Numbered from the stretch's first letter, positions 1 to 10,258 are shown. The stretch is 34,053 nt of DNA from Sedimentisphaerales bacterium (GCA_016935635.1 JAFGQP010000285.1:1-34053), one strand, 5' to 3'. Notes: generated by a model not told the origin, from the letters alone. Translations and numbers: made by a program.

Positions 1-300
1 AATTTCCAATTCTTGTTTAGGATTTCGAGCTTCGGATTTCGGATTTTCTCCTTGTATCCCTGTATCCCTGCATCCTTATATTCTTGTTTCCCACCAAACA
101 AACCCAATTTTATACCCTCATATCCCTCGGTGCCCTCTGTGGCAAAAAACATGATTCTGCAAAACAAACCCAATTTCACCATTTTTGACCTGAAAACAAG
201 GATCTCCGCACAAAACAAAGCCAATTTCCAATTCTTGTATCCTGGTATCCTTGAATCCTTATATTCTTGTTTTTTTGCCAAACGAACCCAATCCCGCTGT
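1..300. repeat. Degenerate intergenic repeat: about 190-220-bp spaced imperfect copies of 'AATTTCCAATTCTTGT', 'ATCCTTATATTCTTGTTT' and 'AAACAAACCCAATTT'
   Basis: aatttccaattcttgt at about 1-16 and again at about 224-239; catccttatattcttgttt at about 70 and gaatccttatattcttgttt at about 252; (c)aaacaaaccccaattt-like motifs at about 97-111, 160-175, 211-225 and 279-291. Confidence 0.6.
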
Positions 301-341
301 TGCTTTCCCCTGCATAAAGCCGTACAATCATTGTTTTGTTT

Positions 342-1004
342 ATGGCAAAAAAAGTACAACAATCAGATCAATTGGTAATCCGGGACTGCGGCTTGGCCGG
401 ATATGGCCAGATTTTGTCCGTCCAGCAGGAGCTGCTCGCAGCCCGCCAGGAGGACTCGGTCCCAAATACGATCCTTGTGGTCGAACATCATCCGGTCATC
501 ACCCTGGGGGCACGGAAAAGCGAGAACAAGCTCCGAGTTGACGAGGCAGCATTGCGGGCAAAGGGCATCGAGATTATCACCATCGGCCGCGGCGGCGGCA
601 CCACCGCCCACAATCCCGGCCAGCTTGTCATCTACCCCATCGTCAAACTCAAGAGCCTCAAAATTGACGTCACTGAATTCGTCCGTCAAATCGAGCAGCT
701 CGGCCTGGAGCTGCTGTCCCAACTGGGCGTAACAGCTGACCGCAAAAAAGGCCTGCCCGGCCTGTGGGTCGGCGACGACAAGATTGCCTCCGTCGGTGTT
801 CAGATCAAAAAATGGGTCACGATGCACGGCATCGCCATCAATATCCAGAACGACCTGTCGATTTTCGATTCGATTGTCCCCTGCGGGCTGGACGGCGTAA
901 CTATGACCTCGGCCGCTCGACTGACCGGAAGACAGTACGACATGAATATGATTCACCAGGCGGCTGCACAGCTTTGCCTTAACTTTTTTTCAGAGGAACC
1001 TTAA
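342..1004 (+). CDS. lipB: Octanoyltransferase LipB
   Basis: Motifs RGGGTTAHNPGQLVIYPI, GLPGLWVGDDKIASVGVQIKKWVTMHGIAINI and the SIVPCGL catalytic Cys; ATG at 342 preferred over 336; directly followed by lipA. Confidence 0.93.
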   Translation: MAKKVQQSDQLVIRDCGLAGYGQILSVQQELLAARQEDSVPNTILVVEHHPVITLGARKSENKLRVDEAALRAKGIEIITIGRGGGTTAHNPGQLVIYPIVKLKSLKIDVTEFVRQIEQLGLELLSQLGVTADRKKGLPGLWVGDDKIASVGVQIKKWVTMHGIAINIQNDLSIFDSIVPCGLDGVTMTSAARLTGRQYDMNMIHQAAAQLCLNFFSEEP

Positions 1005-1007
1005 GAC

Positions 1008-1859
1008 ATGGAACCCAAACGCAGACTTCCCGAATGGCTTAAACGCCGCATCGGCTCCGGCGAGACCTTTCAGCATACGCACCACACCCTCAACACGCTG
1101 GGGCTGGAGACCATCTGCACCCACGCCAACTGCCCCAATCGCGGGGATTGCTGGAGTCGCGGGACGGCCACCGTCTTAATCCTCGGCGATGTCTGCACGC
1201 GCAACTGCAAATTCTGCTCGGTCGGCCACGGCATACCCAAACCCGTCGATCCCACGGAGCCGGGCCGTGTTGCTGCGATGGCTGTGGAAATGAAGCTGCG
1301 ATTCCTGGTGATTACCAGTGTGGATCGCGATGACCTGCCCGATGCCGGTGCGGGGCATTTCCGGGATGTCATTCAGGCCTGCCGGACCGCCAGCCCTGAA
1401 CTAAGGTTTGAATTACTCGTGCCGGATTTTCGCGACTGTCAGGACAAGGCTCTGGATATCCTCGACCCGGCCCGTCCTTTTATTTTCGGCCACAATATCG
1501 AAACCGTCCCCGCCTTGTACCCCATTGTCCGGCCTGGCGGAGACTACCGGCGGTCCCTGATTCTGCTGGAAAAGGCCCACACCCGCTGGGCCGATACCCA
1601 GACCAAATCCTCCATGATGCTGGGGCTGGGCGAAACCGATTCGCAAATCCTGGATGTCCTCAAAGATCTCCGCAGCGTCGGCTGCAGCCGGGTTGCCATT
1701 GGACAGTATCTCAAACCCGACAAAAACTCACTGGATGTTGTCGACTACGTTCATCCGGATAAATTTGATTATTGGGCGCAAACTGCAAAAGACCTGGGCT
1801 TCGCCTGGGTCCAAAGCTCCCCCTTTACCCGCAGTTCTTACCACGCAGAACAGGAATAA
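1008..1859 (+). CDS. lipA: Lipoyl synthase LipA (radical SAM)
   Basis: CPNRGDCW and ILGDVCTRNCKFCSVGHG cysteine motifs; RSSYHAEQE C-terminus; 3-nt gap to lipB. Confidence 0.95.
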   Translation: MEPKRRLPEWLKRRIGSGETFQHTHHTLNTLGLETICTHANCPNRGDCWSRGTATVLILGDVCTRNCKFCSVGHGIPKPVDPTEPGRVAAMAVEMKLRFLVITSVDRDDLPDAGAGHFRDVIQACRTASPELRFELLVPDFRDCQDKALDILDPARPFIFGHNIETVPALYPIVRPGGDYRRSLILLEKAHTRWADTQTKSSMMLGLGETDSQILDVLKDLRSVGCSRVAIGQYLKPDKNSLDVVDYVHPDKFDYWAQTAKDLGFAWVQSSPFTRSSYHAEQE

Positions 1860-1993
1860 TACACGATTTATTTCATCTTGTATGTTATTACACCTGCCTT
1901 GCCTGTTTTTATCGGACATTTTGCAAACCACTTTTTATAATACATATTTTATTCAACGGTCACCCGTATTGTTACTGATGTCAGGGGGTTATT

Positions 1994-3370
1994 ATGACTA
2001 CTCGAAAAATGTACTCGCGTCGCGGCGTTGCGTTATTGGCCGCGTTATTGTTCCTGGCGGTGTTTTGTGCCTTATCGGTCGGGTTTTTAAGCCTGTCCAG
2101 CGCCAATACCCAGATTGCTCGCAATCACAGCCTCGGCAATGGTGCCTTTACCAGTGCCCAGTCGGGCTACGAGGTTGTCCGCTATCTAATGGATGGCATC
2201 CAGATTTATGGCACACATCCTGCCGGGACGGTGTATGAGGTTTATCAGCAGCTTCAAAGCCGCATCAGCAGCTATGGCATGAGCTGCATCCAGGCCGGCT
2301 ATGATTTATCCACCGATACCATCTCTGTATCCAATGTGCCCCTGGCAGCCAGCGGTAAATCCTTCAATTTTACGATCTCAGGGGATGATGCCGATTCAAA
2401 TCTGTTTCATACGACAGTTACCGGCACCAATGGGGATATCAGCAGACGAATCTCTGTCAACTATCAACTGGCTACCCGAGGTCATACTGTCTTTGATTTC
2501 GGCATTGCCACCAAAGGCCCCCTGCTGATGAGCGGTCAAACTTCGGTCACTGCTGCGAACATCGCCGTGGAATCCGATGTGTTCATTGACGCTGTGACCA
2601 CGGGCGACACTTTTTCCATCAGCAATCAGGCCCTGGTCCAGGGCAATGTGCATATTGTCAATCCCTATGCCTCTTATACCATCGGCACCAAATCCAGCGT
2701 GGGCGGCGCCACCGGCGAAGAGGCCGAAGATCATGTGTATCTTGGTGCCGATCCTGTCGATTTTCCTACGGCTAATCCTCAGTATTTTCAAAAATTTGCC
2801 ACAGGCCCCATCATTGACAACACAAATGTAAATGATTATAGCGTTCTCGAAAACGCAGTGATAGCGGCAGGAACCAATCCCACTTTTGCCAGTGATATGG
2901 TGATCAAGGGCGTATTGTATGTTGAACAGCCCAATACGGTTAAATTCTCCGCCAAGACCACGGTTCAGGGGATTATTGCCGCGGATTCGCAGGCCGGGGT
3001 TATCGATACCGCCAACAGCCTCCAGTTTACCGGGCAGGTAGTCTGCGAGGATGTGTCCACATTGGAAGGATCTCAATTTGACGCCATACGTGGAGAAACC
3101 GGCACGTTCTTAATGGCTCCTGGCTTCTTTGCCGACTTCACCGGACAGGCCAATGTTATCAACGGCGTCATGGCCGTAGGCGGTATTCGCTTTACAGGGG
3201 ATGCCGGCGGCACCATCAACGGCTCGATCATCAATTACTCACCCATGCCCGTAACTCTGCAGGGGCAGAGCGAATTGCTGTTCAACCGTTCCGGAACGTC
3301 CCAGAATCCCGCAGGTTTCGTGCCTGTCATGACGGTTTCGATCGATCAATCCTCTTATTCAGAGATATAA
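1994..3370 (+). CDS. PilX-like type IV pilus assembly/pseudopilin-like protein with a long beta-rich body
   Basis: N-terminus RRGVALLAALLFLAVFCALSVGFLSLSSANTQIARNH (PilX_N-like hydrophobic helix after basic leader and Gly); repetitive beta-strand-rich body. Confidence 0.65.
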   Translation: MTTRKMYSRRGVALLAALLFLAVFCALSVGFLSLSSANTQIARNHSLGNGAFTSAQSGYEVVRYLMDGIQIYGTHPAGTVYEVYQQLQSRISSYGMSCIQAGYDLSTDTISVSNVPLAASGKSFNFTISGDDADSNLFHTTVTGTNGDISRRISVNYQLATRGHTVFDFGIATKGPLLMSGQTSVTAANIAVESDVFIDAVTTGDTFSISNQALVQGNVHIVNPYASYTIGTKSSVGGATGEEAEDHVYLGADPVDFPTANPQYFQKFATGPIIDNTNVNDYSVLENAVIAAGTNPTFASDMVIKGVLYVEQPNTVKFSAKTTVQGIIAADSQAGVIDTANSLQFTGQVVCEDVSTLEGSQFDAIRGETGTFLMAPGFFADFTGQANVINGVMAVGGIRFTGDAGGTINGSIINYSPMPVTLQGQSELLFNRSGTSQNPAGFVPVMTVSIDQSSYSEI

Positions 3371-3476
3371 CCCACTGTAAATAATTTCAGAACCCCCCTT
3401 GCTTTGTGCTGCAACATTTGCCATATTTTCTTTAGAGAAGTTGAGAATTAAAAAGTTCGTTTCGGGGGGAATTCAA

Positions 3477-5141
3477 ATGAAACGGTTTTTGCACCCAGGA
3501 CATCAGCATCACCGCGGCATCGCCTTAATTGCGGCGATGATATTTCTGGCCATCTTTGCATCGCTGTCGGTGGGCTTTTTAAGCCTGAGCTCAGCCAACA
3601 CGCAGATGGCTGCCAATCACAAGGCCGGCAATAACGCACTGAATGCGGCCCTGTCAGGGCTGGATTGTGCACTCTATGTCGCACAAAAGGCCTCGACCAC
3701 CAATCCATTGAAGACCGGATATAATTACGTCTCGACGACTGAAGCCGATACGATGTGGTCCAAGCTGTGCACACAACTGCAGACGGTCAAGCTGGGAAAT
3801 GTGACCGTTCCCAGCGCCATCGCATTTACGGACGCCGGCGGTACCGGAATGCGCATCCGGACACCTGCATATATTCCCTGTCAGAGCGGCGGAGCCTTTC
3901 AAATCAGTTTCTCGCGCTATTCCAGCGATCCCAAAGCGGTTATCATTCAGGTCACCGGTGCCGACGGTGGAGTCACCCGGGCACTGAAGCTTAACCTGAG
4001 CATCACCAAAGATGCCACAGTCATGAACTATGCCCTGGCCGGTCGCGGACGCATGTGGATTACCGGCGACACCACCATTCACGGCAGCATCTACAGTTCA
4101 TGGGACCGGGCTTCCATATCACCTTTCAATATGACTCCCGATTCGAGCGTCGAAGGAACCATTAATACCGTGTTGTCCAAAGATACTGTCATGGCCCAGT
4201 CGTATCAGCTTGAGACCCTGGACAGTGACGGCAATCCCATGTTCGATGCCGACGGAAACCGGATTTATACCTCAGCCGACGAAATCCAGGGAGACCACCA
4301 GGGCATTAACTACGGGGTTCCCGACCAGAGCAACATTCCCGGGCTGAGTATTGGCGATTATAATACATCGATGTACAAAAACGCGATTCCCGCCACCACC
4401 GTCTCAGCAACCGGCTCACTGGTGGCCAATGGCAAGATTTCGACTAGCGGCATCACGAAGGTCCGCGAATATTTTCCTCATGCGGCGGGCAACTACAGTC
4501 AGCCTGCCAGCAGCGGCAGCCGAACACTGGATCGCTATAAATATGAAAACAAGACATTTCGCAATGTCGTTCTCAACAGCAATAACAATGCATTATTCAA
4601 AAACTGCACGTTCGAAGAAGTGCTGTATGTGGACTGTTCGACCAGCACCAGCAGTTATTACAACAATGTGCGGTTTGAAAACTGCACGTTCAACGGGGTT
4701 ATCATCACCAATACTCCCAGCAGTCTGAACTGGCAGGCCAACTGCCTGTACTTCACCGGGACGGCGACGTTCCAGAATAATTCTTCGATTCCCGAAGCAA
4801 CGATTCTGGCACCCCACTTCAACGTCAACCTGGGCAATACCAACCCCAACACCGGCGACAACAACCTCCTGACAGGAGCCATTGTCGGCGGGATTGTGGA
4901 CGTGCGAGGCAATGCGCAGATTTACGGCACGATTATCTCTATGGCGGACACCACGAACTATACCTCGGGTTATGTGACCAACATCGGCGCCACGCTCAAT
5001 GACGGCGGTTCGGAAACGACCGAAGCCGGAGATATTGGAACCATCGAAATCACCCCCGCGGCCGACAACATGCTGCCCAGCGGGATTACCAGCCCTGTGA
5101 TATTGAAACCACAAGCCAATTCCTATCAGGAATGCATTTAA
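3477..5141 (+). CDS. PilX-like pseudopilin-like protein, paralogue of the preceding CDS
   Basis: N-terminus HRGIALIAAMIFLAIFASLSVGFLSLSSANTQMAANH nearly identical to the upstream gene; ATG 3477 preceded by GGGGGGA; body with FKNCTFEEVLYVDC/FENCTFNGVIIT beta-helix-like repeats. Confidence 0.65.
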   Translation: MKRFLHPGHQHHRGIALIAAMIFLAIFASLSVGFLSLSSANTQMAANHKAGNNALNAALSGLDCALYVAQKASTTNPLKTGYNYVSTTEADTMWSKLCTQLQTVKLGNVTVPSAIAFTDAGGTGMRIRTPAYIPCQSGGAFQISFSRYSSDPKAVIIQVTGADGGVTRALKLNLSITKDATVMNYALAGRGRMWITGDTTIHGSIYSSWDRASISPFNMTPDSSVEGTINTVLSKDTVMAQSYQLETLDSDGNPMFDADGNRIYTSADEIQGDHQGINYGVPDQSNIPGLSIGDYNTSMYKNAIPATTVSATGSLVANGKISTSGITKVREYFPHAAGNYSQPASSGSRTLDRYKYENKTFRNVVLNSNNNALFKNCTFEEVLYVDCSTSTSSYYNNVRFENCTFNGVIITNTPSSLNWQANCLYFTGTATFQNNSSIPEATILAPHFNVNLGNTNPNTGDNNLLTGAIVGGIVDVRGNAQIYGTIISMADTTNYTSGYVTNIGATLNDGGSETTEAGDIGTIEITPAADNMLPSGITSPVILKPQANSYQECI

Positions 5142-5161
5142 CCGATTTTAATCGAAAGGGG

Positions 5162-5362
5162 ATGTCTATGAAACGTATGATGATTGCACTGCTTTTACTG
5201 GTTTGTATTGTGATGATTCAGGGCAGCGTGTTTGCCCAAAGCCTTGCGTATGATACCGGTACGGCCGCCCTGACCGACGGCGATGACGGCGGAACAGTCG
5301 TCGAAGAGCCTTCCGACGGTGACGGCGGCGACAGTTCTTCCGGTGAAGGGGGTAACGAGTAG
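5162..5362 (+). CDS. Small secreted acidic/Gly-rich protein with signal peptide
   Basis: MSMKRMMIALLLLVCIVMIQGSVFAQ signal peptide followed by DGDDGG/DGDGGDSSSGEGG; ends just before a strong terminator. Confidence 0.55.
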   Translation: MSMKRMMIALLLLVCIVMIQGSVFAQSLAYDTGTAALTDGDDGGTVVEEPSDGDGGDSSSGEGGNE

Positions 5363-5385
5363 GGAGTTAACTCCTTTTCTGATAG

Positions 5386-5424
5386 GGCCGTCTGCGATTA
5401 CACCTTCCGGACGGCCTTTTTTTT
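5386..5424 (+). terminator. Rho-independent terminator
   Basis: GGCCGTC ... GACGGCC stem followed by TTTTTTTT. Confidence 0.85.
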
Positions 5425-5438
5425 GCGCTGAAGACGGA

Positions 5439-6323
5439 TTAGGTTTTGTCCGCACCCAGAGACAGGATGACTTCATAGAGCGCCTGAGTGCCATCGGAGC
5501 CGCGGCCCCGGGCAGCCAGGACACCCAGCAGTTCTGCGGCCAGCGCCGTTCCCGGCAGAGGCTGGCCGATGTTGCGGGCGGTTTCCTGGACCAGACGCAA
5601 ATCCTTTAACTGCAAATCGACCTTAAACGCCGGGGCAAAATCTCCTGCCAGAATTTTGGGCCCGAGATTCACCAGAGAACGGCTGGAGGCGGCACCTGCG
5701 GAGGTGGCGGCCATGGTGGTTTCCAGATTCAGCCCCGCCCGTTTGGCAAAAGCCAGCCCTTCGGCAATACTCATAATCGTATGAATGACCATGACCTGAT
5801 TGACCAGCTTGGTGGTCTGGCCGGAGCCGACCGGGCCGCACCAGGTAATGGCGGTGCCCATGGCATTCAGAACCGGGCGAATGGTGTCCACAGTCTCCTG
5901 CGGGCCGCCAATCATAATCGACAGTTTGGCTTCAATGGCACCTTTTTCTCCACCGCTGACGGGGGCATCCAGCAGGGTAATGCCTCTGCCCGACAATTGC
6001 TCTGCCATGCGGACCGTGGCGTCAGGGCTGATGGTGGAATGGTCCACACAGACAGCACCGGGCTTTGCGGATTGAATCACGCCGTCGGAACCCAGCAGGA
6101 CTTCTTCCACATCGGGGGTGTCGGGCAGACAGGTAAAAATGATGTCAGCGTTGTCGGCAGCCCGGGCGGGACTGTCGGCCCAGACGGCGCCGGCGGCCAG
6201 AACCTCGGCAGCCTTTGACTTGGTGCGGGTATGGACCGTGACCGGGTGACCTGCTTTGAGCAAATTCAGGGTCATCGGGGCGCCCATAATCCCCATGCCG
6301 ATAAAAGCCAGCTGCTGTGCCAT
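5439..6323 (-). CDS. NAD(P)-dependent beta-hydroxyacid dehydrogenase (2-hydroxy-3-oxopropionate reductase / 3-hydroxyisobutyrate dehydrogenase family)
   Basis: N-terminal IGMGIMGAPMTLNLLKAGH Rossmann motif; LLDAPVSGGEKGA; GSGQTTKLVNQV. Confidence 0.9.
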   Translation of the reverse strand: MAQQLAFIGMGIMGAPMTLNLLKAGHPVTVHTRTKSKAAEVLAAGAVWADSPARAADNADIIFTCLPDTPDVEEVLLGSDGVIQSAKPGAVCVDHSTISPDATVRMAEQLSGRGITLLDAPVSGGEKGAIEAKLSIMIGGPQETVDTIRPVLNAMGTAITWCGPVGSGQTTKLVNQVMVIHTIMSIAEGLAFAKRAGLNLETTMAATSAGAASSRSLVNLGPKILAGDFAPAFKVDLQLKDLRLVQETARNIGQPLPGTALAAELLGVLAARGRGSDGTQALYEVILSLGADKT

Positions 6324-6327
6324 CGGA

Positions 6328-7209
6328 TTAACGCACCAAACCCAGACGGCGAAGGGTTGCTTTGGCCCATTTTCCGGCACGAATCTGCGACCAGACAAAC
6401 AGCCACACCACCACCAGCCAAAGCGCGACGAATCGCAAATAGCACATCACCAGCCAGAAGGTGGATAATTTTGCCTTGGCACTCCATCGGCACAATAATT
6501 CCGTCGGCTGATAGATCGCCCCGGTCACCACACCGGGCAGCAGCACCTGCCAGGGCAGCAGAATGACCAGTGCAAACAGTGAAATAAAGAATGCCCGGCT
6601 GATATGATTGATGCCGCCAAGTCTTCCGGTCAGCGAAATTTTCAGGCTCATCAGCAGCATCAGGCAGTACATTGTCGCTGCAATCACGAGGATAAAATTG
6701 CAGGCCTTAACGATCATCGTCACTGTATCACAGGACGGATGGACGCGGAAAATCCCGGGCAGACTCTCATCTTCGACCGGCTGCTGAGACTGAGCCAGAG
6801 GCTCTTCCGCCACGGCTTGTGCCGGGGTCTGTTCGACCGTTTCGGCGCCGATAGAATCAGAAGACAGGTTCTGGTCGGGAGCATCCAGCTGGGATTCGAC
6901 CAGGGCCGATATCTGGCTGGCGGCCTGAGCAACTTCCGACTGGACTGTTTCTTTTTCGGCGTCGGCATTGACCATGGTATTGCCGGTCTTTGAGGCTTCA
7001 GATGTCTGCGAAGAACTGCCGCAGCAGGCCAGGCTGGATTTATCGATCCGGCCGGCGCGTTCCAGCCAGAACACGATGCCGGTAATAATTAAGCAGAGCA
7101 TAATCACAGCAAACAGAAAATTTTTCATGGATCGAATGGCGCCGATGGCTTCGAGGCAATCGGTCGTATCAATCAAATCGGGAGCTTTCTGCTGTTTATT
7201 TTCTTCCAT
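6328..7209 (-). CDS. Hypothetical multi-pass membrane protein
   Basis: Hydrophobic segments FLFAVIMLCLIITGIVFWL, FILVIAATMYCLMLLMSL, AFFISLFALVILLPWQVLLPG and FVALWLVVVWLFVW; 4-nt gap to the downstream dehydrogenase gene suggests an operon. Confidence 0.6.
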   Translation of the reverse strand: MEENKQQKAPDLIDTTDCLEAIGAIRSMKNFLFAVIMLCLIITGIVFWLERAGRIDKSSLACCGSSSQTSEASKTGNTMVNADAEKETVQSEVAQAASQISALVESQLDAPDQNLSSDSIGAETVEQTPAQAVAEEPLAQSQQPVEDESLPGIFRVHPSCDTVTMIVKACNFILVIAATMYCLMLLMSLKISLTGRLGGINHISRAFFISLFALVILLPWQVLLPGVVTGAIYQPTELLCRWSAKAKLSTFWLVMCYLRFVALWLVVVWLFVWSQIRAGKWAKATLRRLGLVR

Positions 7210-7223
7210 ATAAAGGTCTCCTG

Positions 7224-8534
7224 TCAGAGAATTTTTCGGAATGCATTATAGGCGGCGCTGACTGTTTTTTCAATATCTTCTGTCGTGTGGGCCAGCGAGA
7301 CAAACATCGCCTCGAAGGCGCTGGGGGCCAGGTAAATACCCTGCTGGAGCATGGCCGCGAAAAAGGCTTTGAAGCGGGGCATATTACAGGCTTTGACATC
7401 ATCAAAATTCTGTACGGGCCGGTCGGTGAAGAAGCAGGTCATGATGGAGCCAACGCGGTTGATGGTCACGGGTATGGCAGCCTTGCGGGCGGCATCGGCC
7501 AGGCCTTCAGCTAACGCCGCTGCGGATTGCTCCAGCTTCTGGTAGCAGGCGGGGTCCTGGAGGAGATTCAGTGATGGATTGGCAGCGGCTACGGCCAAAG
7601 GATTGCCGCTAAGGGTACCGGCCTGATACACCGGGCCCAGCGGGGCAAGCATATCCATGATATCCTGTCTGCCGCCAACGGCGGCACAGGGCAGCCCCCC
7701 GCCGACGATCTTGCCCAGGCAGGTCAGGTCGGGCTGGATGCCGTAAAGCTGCTGGGCACCGCCGAAAGCGACGCGAAACCCGGTGATGACTTCATCGAAG
7801 ACCAGCACGGCATTCTGTTCGGAGCATAACTGCCGAATCTGCTGGAGGTAGCCGGGCTGCGGGAGGACGACACCCATATTGGCGGCGACTGGTTCTATCA
7901 GAACACCTGCGATCTGGCCCTGATGCTTTTTGAAGGCCAGCGTCAGGGTGTGTATGTCATTGTATGCGACGGTGACGGTCTTGGCGGCCAAATCCGCAGG
8001 AACGCCGGCACTGGAGGCGGTGGACAGTTCCGCAACGCCGGAGCCGGCCTTGACCAGCATACTGTCGCAGTGGCCGTGATAGCAGCCGATCATTTTAATG
8101 AGAATATCTTTGCCGGTATAGGCGCGGGCCAGGCGGGCGGCGGTCATGGCTGCTTCGGTTCCGCTGCTGACAAGACGGACTTTCTGGATGGATGGATAGG
8201 CCGAACAGATTCGCTGGGCCAGTTCGACTTCGCCTTCGGTGGGGGCACCGTAGGAGGTACCCAGTGCGGCGGCCTGCTGAACGGCAGAGACGACGGCCGG
8301 GTGGGCATGGCCCAGAATCATCGGGCCCCAGGAGCCGACGTAATCGATGTATTCGCTGCCGTCGATATCCCAGATTCGGCTGCCGCGGGCAGACCGGATA
8401 AAGACCGGGCAAAGCTGGACTTCGCGAAATGCCCGCACGGGAGAATTGACCCCGCCGGGGATGACCCGGAAGGCCCGTTCGTAGGCCAACTCCGAGCGCT
8501 TACAGCATCCTGGTTGTTTTGATTGTTCGCCCAT
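7224..8534 (-). CDS. hemL: Glutamate-1-semialdehyde 2,1-aminomutase
   Basis: PGGVNSPVRAF, SSGTEAAMTAARLARAYTGK, VLVFDEVITGFR, CLGKIVGGGLPCAAVGGR; start at MGEQSKQPG. Confidence 0.95.
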   Translation of the reverse strand: MGEQSKQPGCCKRSELAYERAFRVIPGGVNSPVRAFREVQLCPVFIRSARGSRIWDIDGSEYIDYVGSWGPMILGHAHPAVVSAVQQAAALGTSYGAPTEGEVELAQRICSAYPSIQKVRLVSSGTEAAMTAARLARAYTGKDILIKMIGCYHGHCDSMLVKAGSGVAELSTASSAGVPADLAAKTVTVAYNDIHTLTLAFKKHQGQIAGVLIEPVAANMGVVLPQPGYLQQIRQLCSEQNAVLVFDEVITGFRVAFGGAQQLYGIQPDLTCLGKIVGGGLPCAAVGGRQDIMDMLAPLGPVYQAGTLSGNPLAVAAANPSLNLLQDPACYQKLEQSAAALAEGLADAARKAAIPVTINRVGSIMTCFFTDRPVQNFDDVKACNMPRFKAFFAAMLQQGIYLAPSAFEAMFVSLAHTTEDIEKTVSAAYNAFRKIL

Positions 8535-8728
8535 TAATGTGGCTGAATCCTTAATACTATTCCTTTTGCGACCACGTATTAACGGGGCAAAGTATAGTAT
8601 CTTTGTCAAAGATTGTCCAAATCTTTCTTGTATACCCTGTCGCAAGCGCACTGGAGCAAACGCCGCTCTTTGGATTGCAAATTCAGCATTTACAATAGAT
8701 TATGCATCAACCAGGAACCCGGCAAGAA

Positions 8729-10258
8729 TTAGAGTTTGCGGTCCAATTTGCGGTAGCTGATGGCTTCGCCCAGATGTTCAGGATGTATGGTGTCGCTATT
8801 TTCCAAATCCGCGATGGTACGGGCAACTTTGCAGATTTTGTCATGGGCGCGGGCAGACAGGCCGAATTCAGTCATCGCCTGCTTGAGCATCATCTGGCAG
8901 GTCTCGTCCAGCTTGCAGCATTTCTGGATGTCGCGGTGGGCCATGGTTGCGTTGGTCATCAGTCCGTCTTTGCCGAAGCGGGCGGACTGGATGGCACGGG
9001 CAGCGGAAACCTGCCGGCGAATCTGCTCGGAGGGGGTACCGTCCGGGCCGCTGCGGAGACAATGGAACGAAACGGGGGCGACTTCACAGTGAATATCGAT
9101 GCGGTCGAGCAAGGGCCCGGAGATTTTGGCCATGTAGCGTTCGATCTGGACCGTGGTGCAGCGACAGCGTTTGTGGTCGGAGCCGAAGTAGCCGCACGGA
9201 CAGGGATTCATGGCGGCTATCAGGATAAAACGGGCGGGGAAACGCATGGTGCCTTTGGCCCTGTTGACCATGACAGCCCCTTCTTCAAGCGGCTGGCGGA
9301 TCATTTCCAGGACATTGCGGGGAAATTCCGCGAATTCGTCCAGGAACAGGATGCCATGATGGGACAGGCTCAGTTCGCCCGGGCGAGGATGAGTACCGCC
9401 GCCGACCAGCGATGGGCCGGAGGCAGTGTGATGCGGGGTTCGCACGGGGCGCGTGGCGATTAACGCCTTGCCTTTTTCGAGCAGGCCTACGGCAGAATAG
9501 ACACGGGTAGTTTCCAGCGACTCGGCCAGGGTCAAGTCCGGCATAATGGTCGCCATTCGCTGTGCAAGCATGGTTTTGCCTGAACCGGGCGGGCCAATCA
9601 TCATGACGTTATGGCCGCCTGCAGCGGCAATGGTCAGGGCACGCTTGACGGATTCCTGACCTTTGACATCGGAAAAATCAATATCATAGGCTGAAGACCG
9701 ACGAAATAGATTTTCTATATCGATTACAGTTGGTTCAATCGGGAGCTGTTCGGTCAGGAATGCGACCGCCTGTGTAAGGGAACCGACACCGAAGACCTCA
9801 ATATCTTGTACTACGGCGGCTTCTGAGGCGTTTTCGATGGGGACAATGATGCCTTTAAAGCCTTGTCTGGCAGCGGCCATGGCCATACTGAGGACGCCGT
9901 TGACGGGCCGGACGCGACCGTCGAGGGCCAGTTCGCCGGCGATGACATAATCGCCCATTTTGTCACTGGTGATTTTGTCCCCGCTGGCAAGAATACCCAG
10001 GGCGATGGGCAGATCAAAGGCTGGTCCGGCTTTTTTGACATCGGCAGGGGCAAGGTTTATCAGGGCAAGTGTTTCCGGATATCGGAAGCCCGAATTTGTG
10101 ATGGCACTGCGAACACGTTCGATGCTTTCTTTGACGGCGGTATCCGGCAGGCCGACAATCATTGGTTTTTCGAGGCCATTCAGCGAAATGTCAACTTCAA
10201 CTTCACAGAGAATTCCCTCAATGCCTTCCAAAGTCACAGAATACAGTCGGGACAGCAT
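8729..10258 (-). CDS. YifB/ComM family Mg-chelatase-like AAA ATPase
   Basis: IVGLPDTAVKESIERVRSAI, MMIGPPGSGKTMLAQRM, RTPHHTASGPSLVGGG, FLDEFAEFPRNVLEMIRQPLE, DRIDIHCEVAPV. Confidence 0.92.
   Translation of the reverse strand: MLSRLYSVTLEGIEGILCEVEVDISLNGLEKPMIVGLPDTAVKESIERVRSAITNSGFRYPETLALINLAPADVKKAGPAFDLPIALGILASGDKITSDKMGDYVIAGELALDGRVRPVNGVLSMAMAAARQGFKGIIVPIENASEAAVVQDIEVFGVGSLTQAVAFLTEQLPIEPTVIDIENLFRRSSAYDIDFSDVKGQESVKRALTIAAAGGHNVMMIGPPGSGKTMLAQRMATIMPDLTLAESLETTRVYSAVGLLEKGKALIATRPVRTPHHTASGPSLVGGGTHPRPGELSLSHHGILFLDEFAEFPRNVLEMIRQPLEEGAVMVNRAKGTMRFPARFILIAAMNPCPCGYFGSDHKRCRCTTVQIERYMAKISGPLLDRIDIHCEVAPVSFHCLRSGPDGTPSEQIRRQVSAARAIQSARFGKDGLMTNATMAHRDIQKCCKLDETCQMMLKQAMTEFGLSARAHDKICKVARTIADLENSDTIHPEHLGEAISYRKLDRKL

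Noticed and set aside
363-956. 197-aa minus-strand ORF overlapping lipB
   Set aside because: Entirely antisense to a well-supported lipB; no domain signal.
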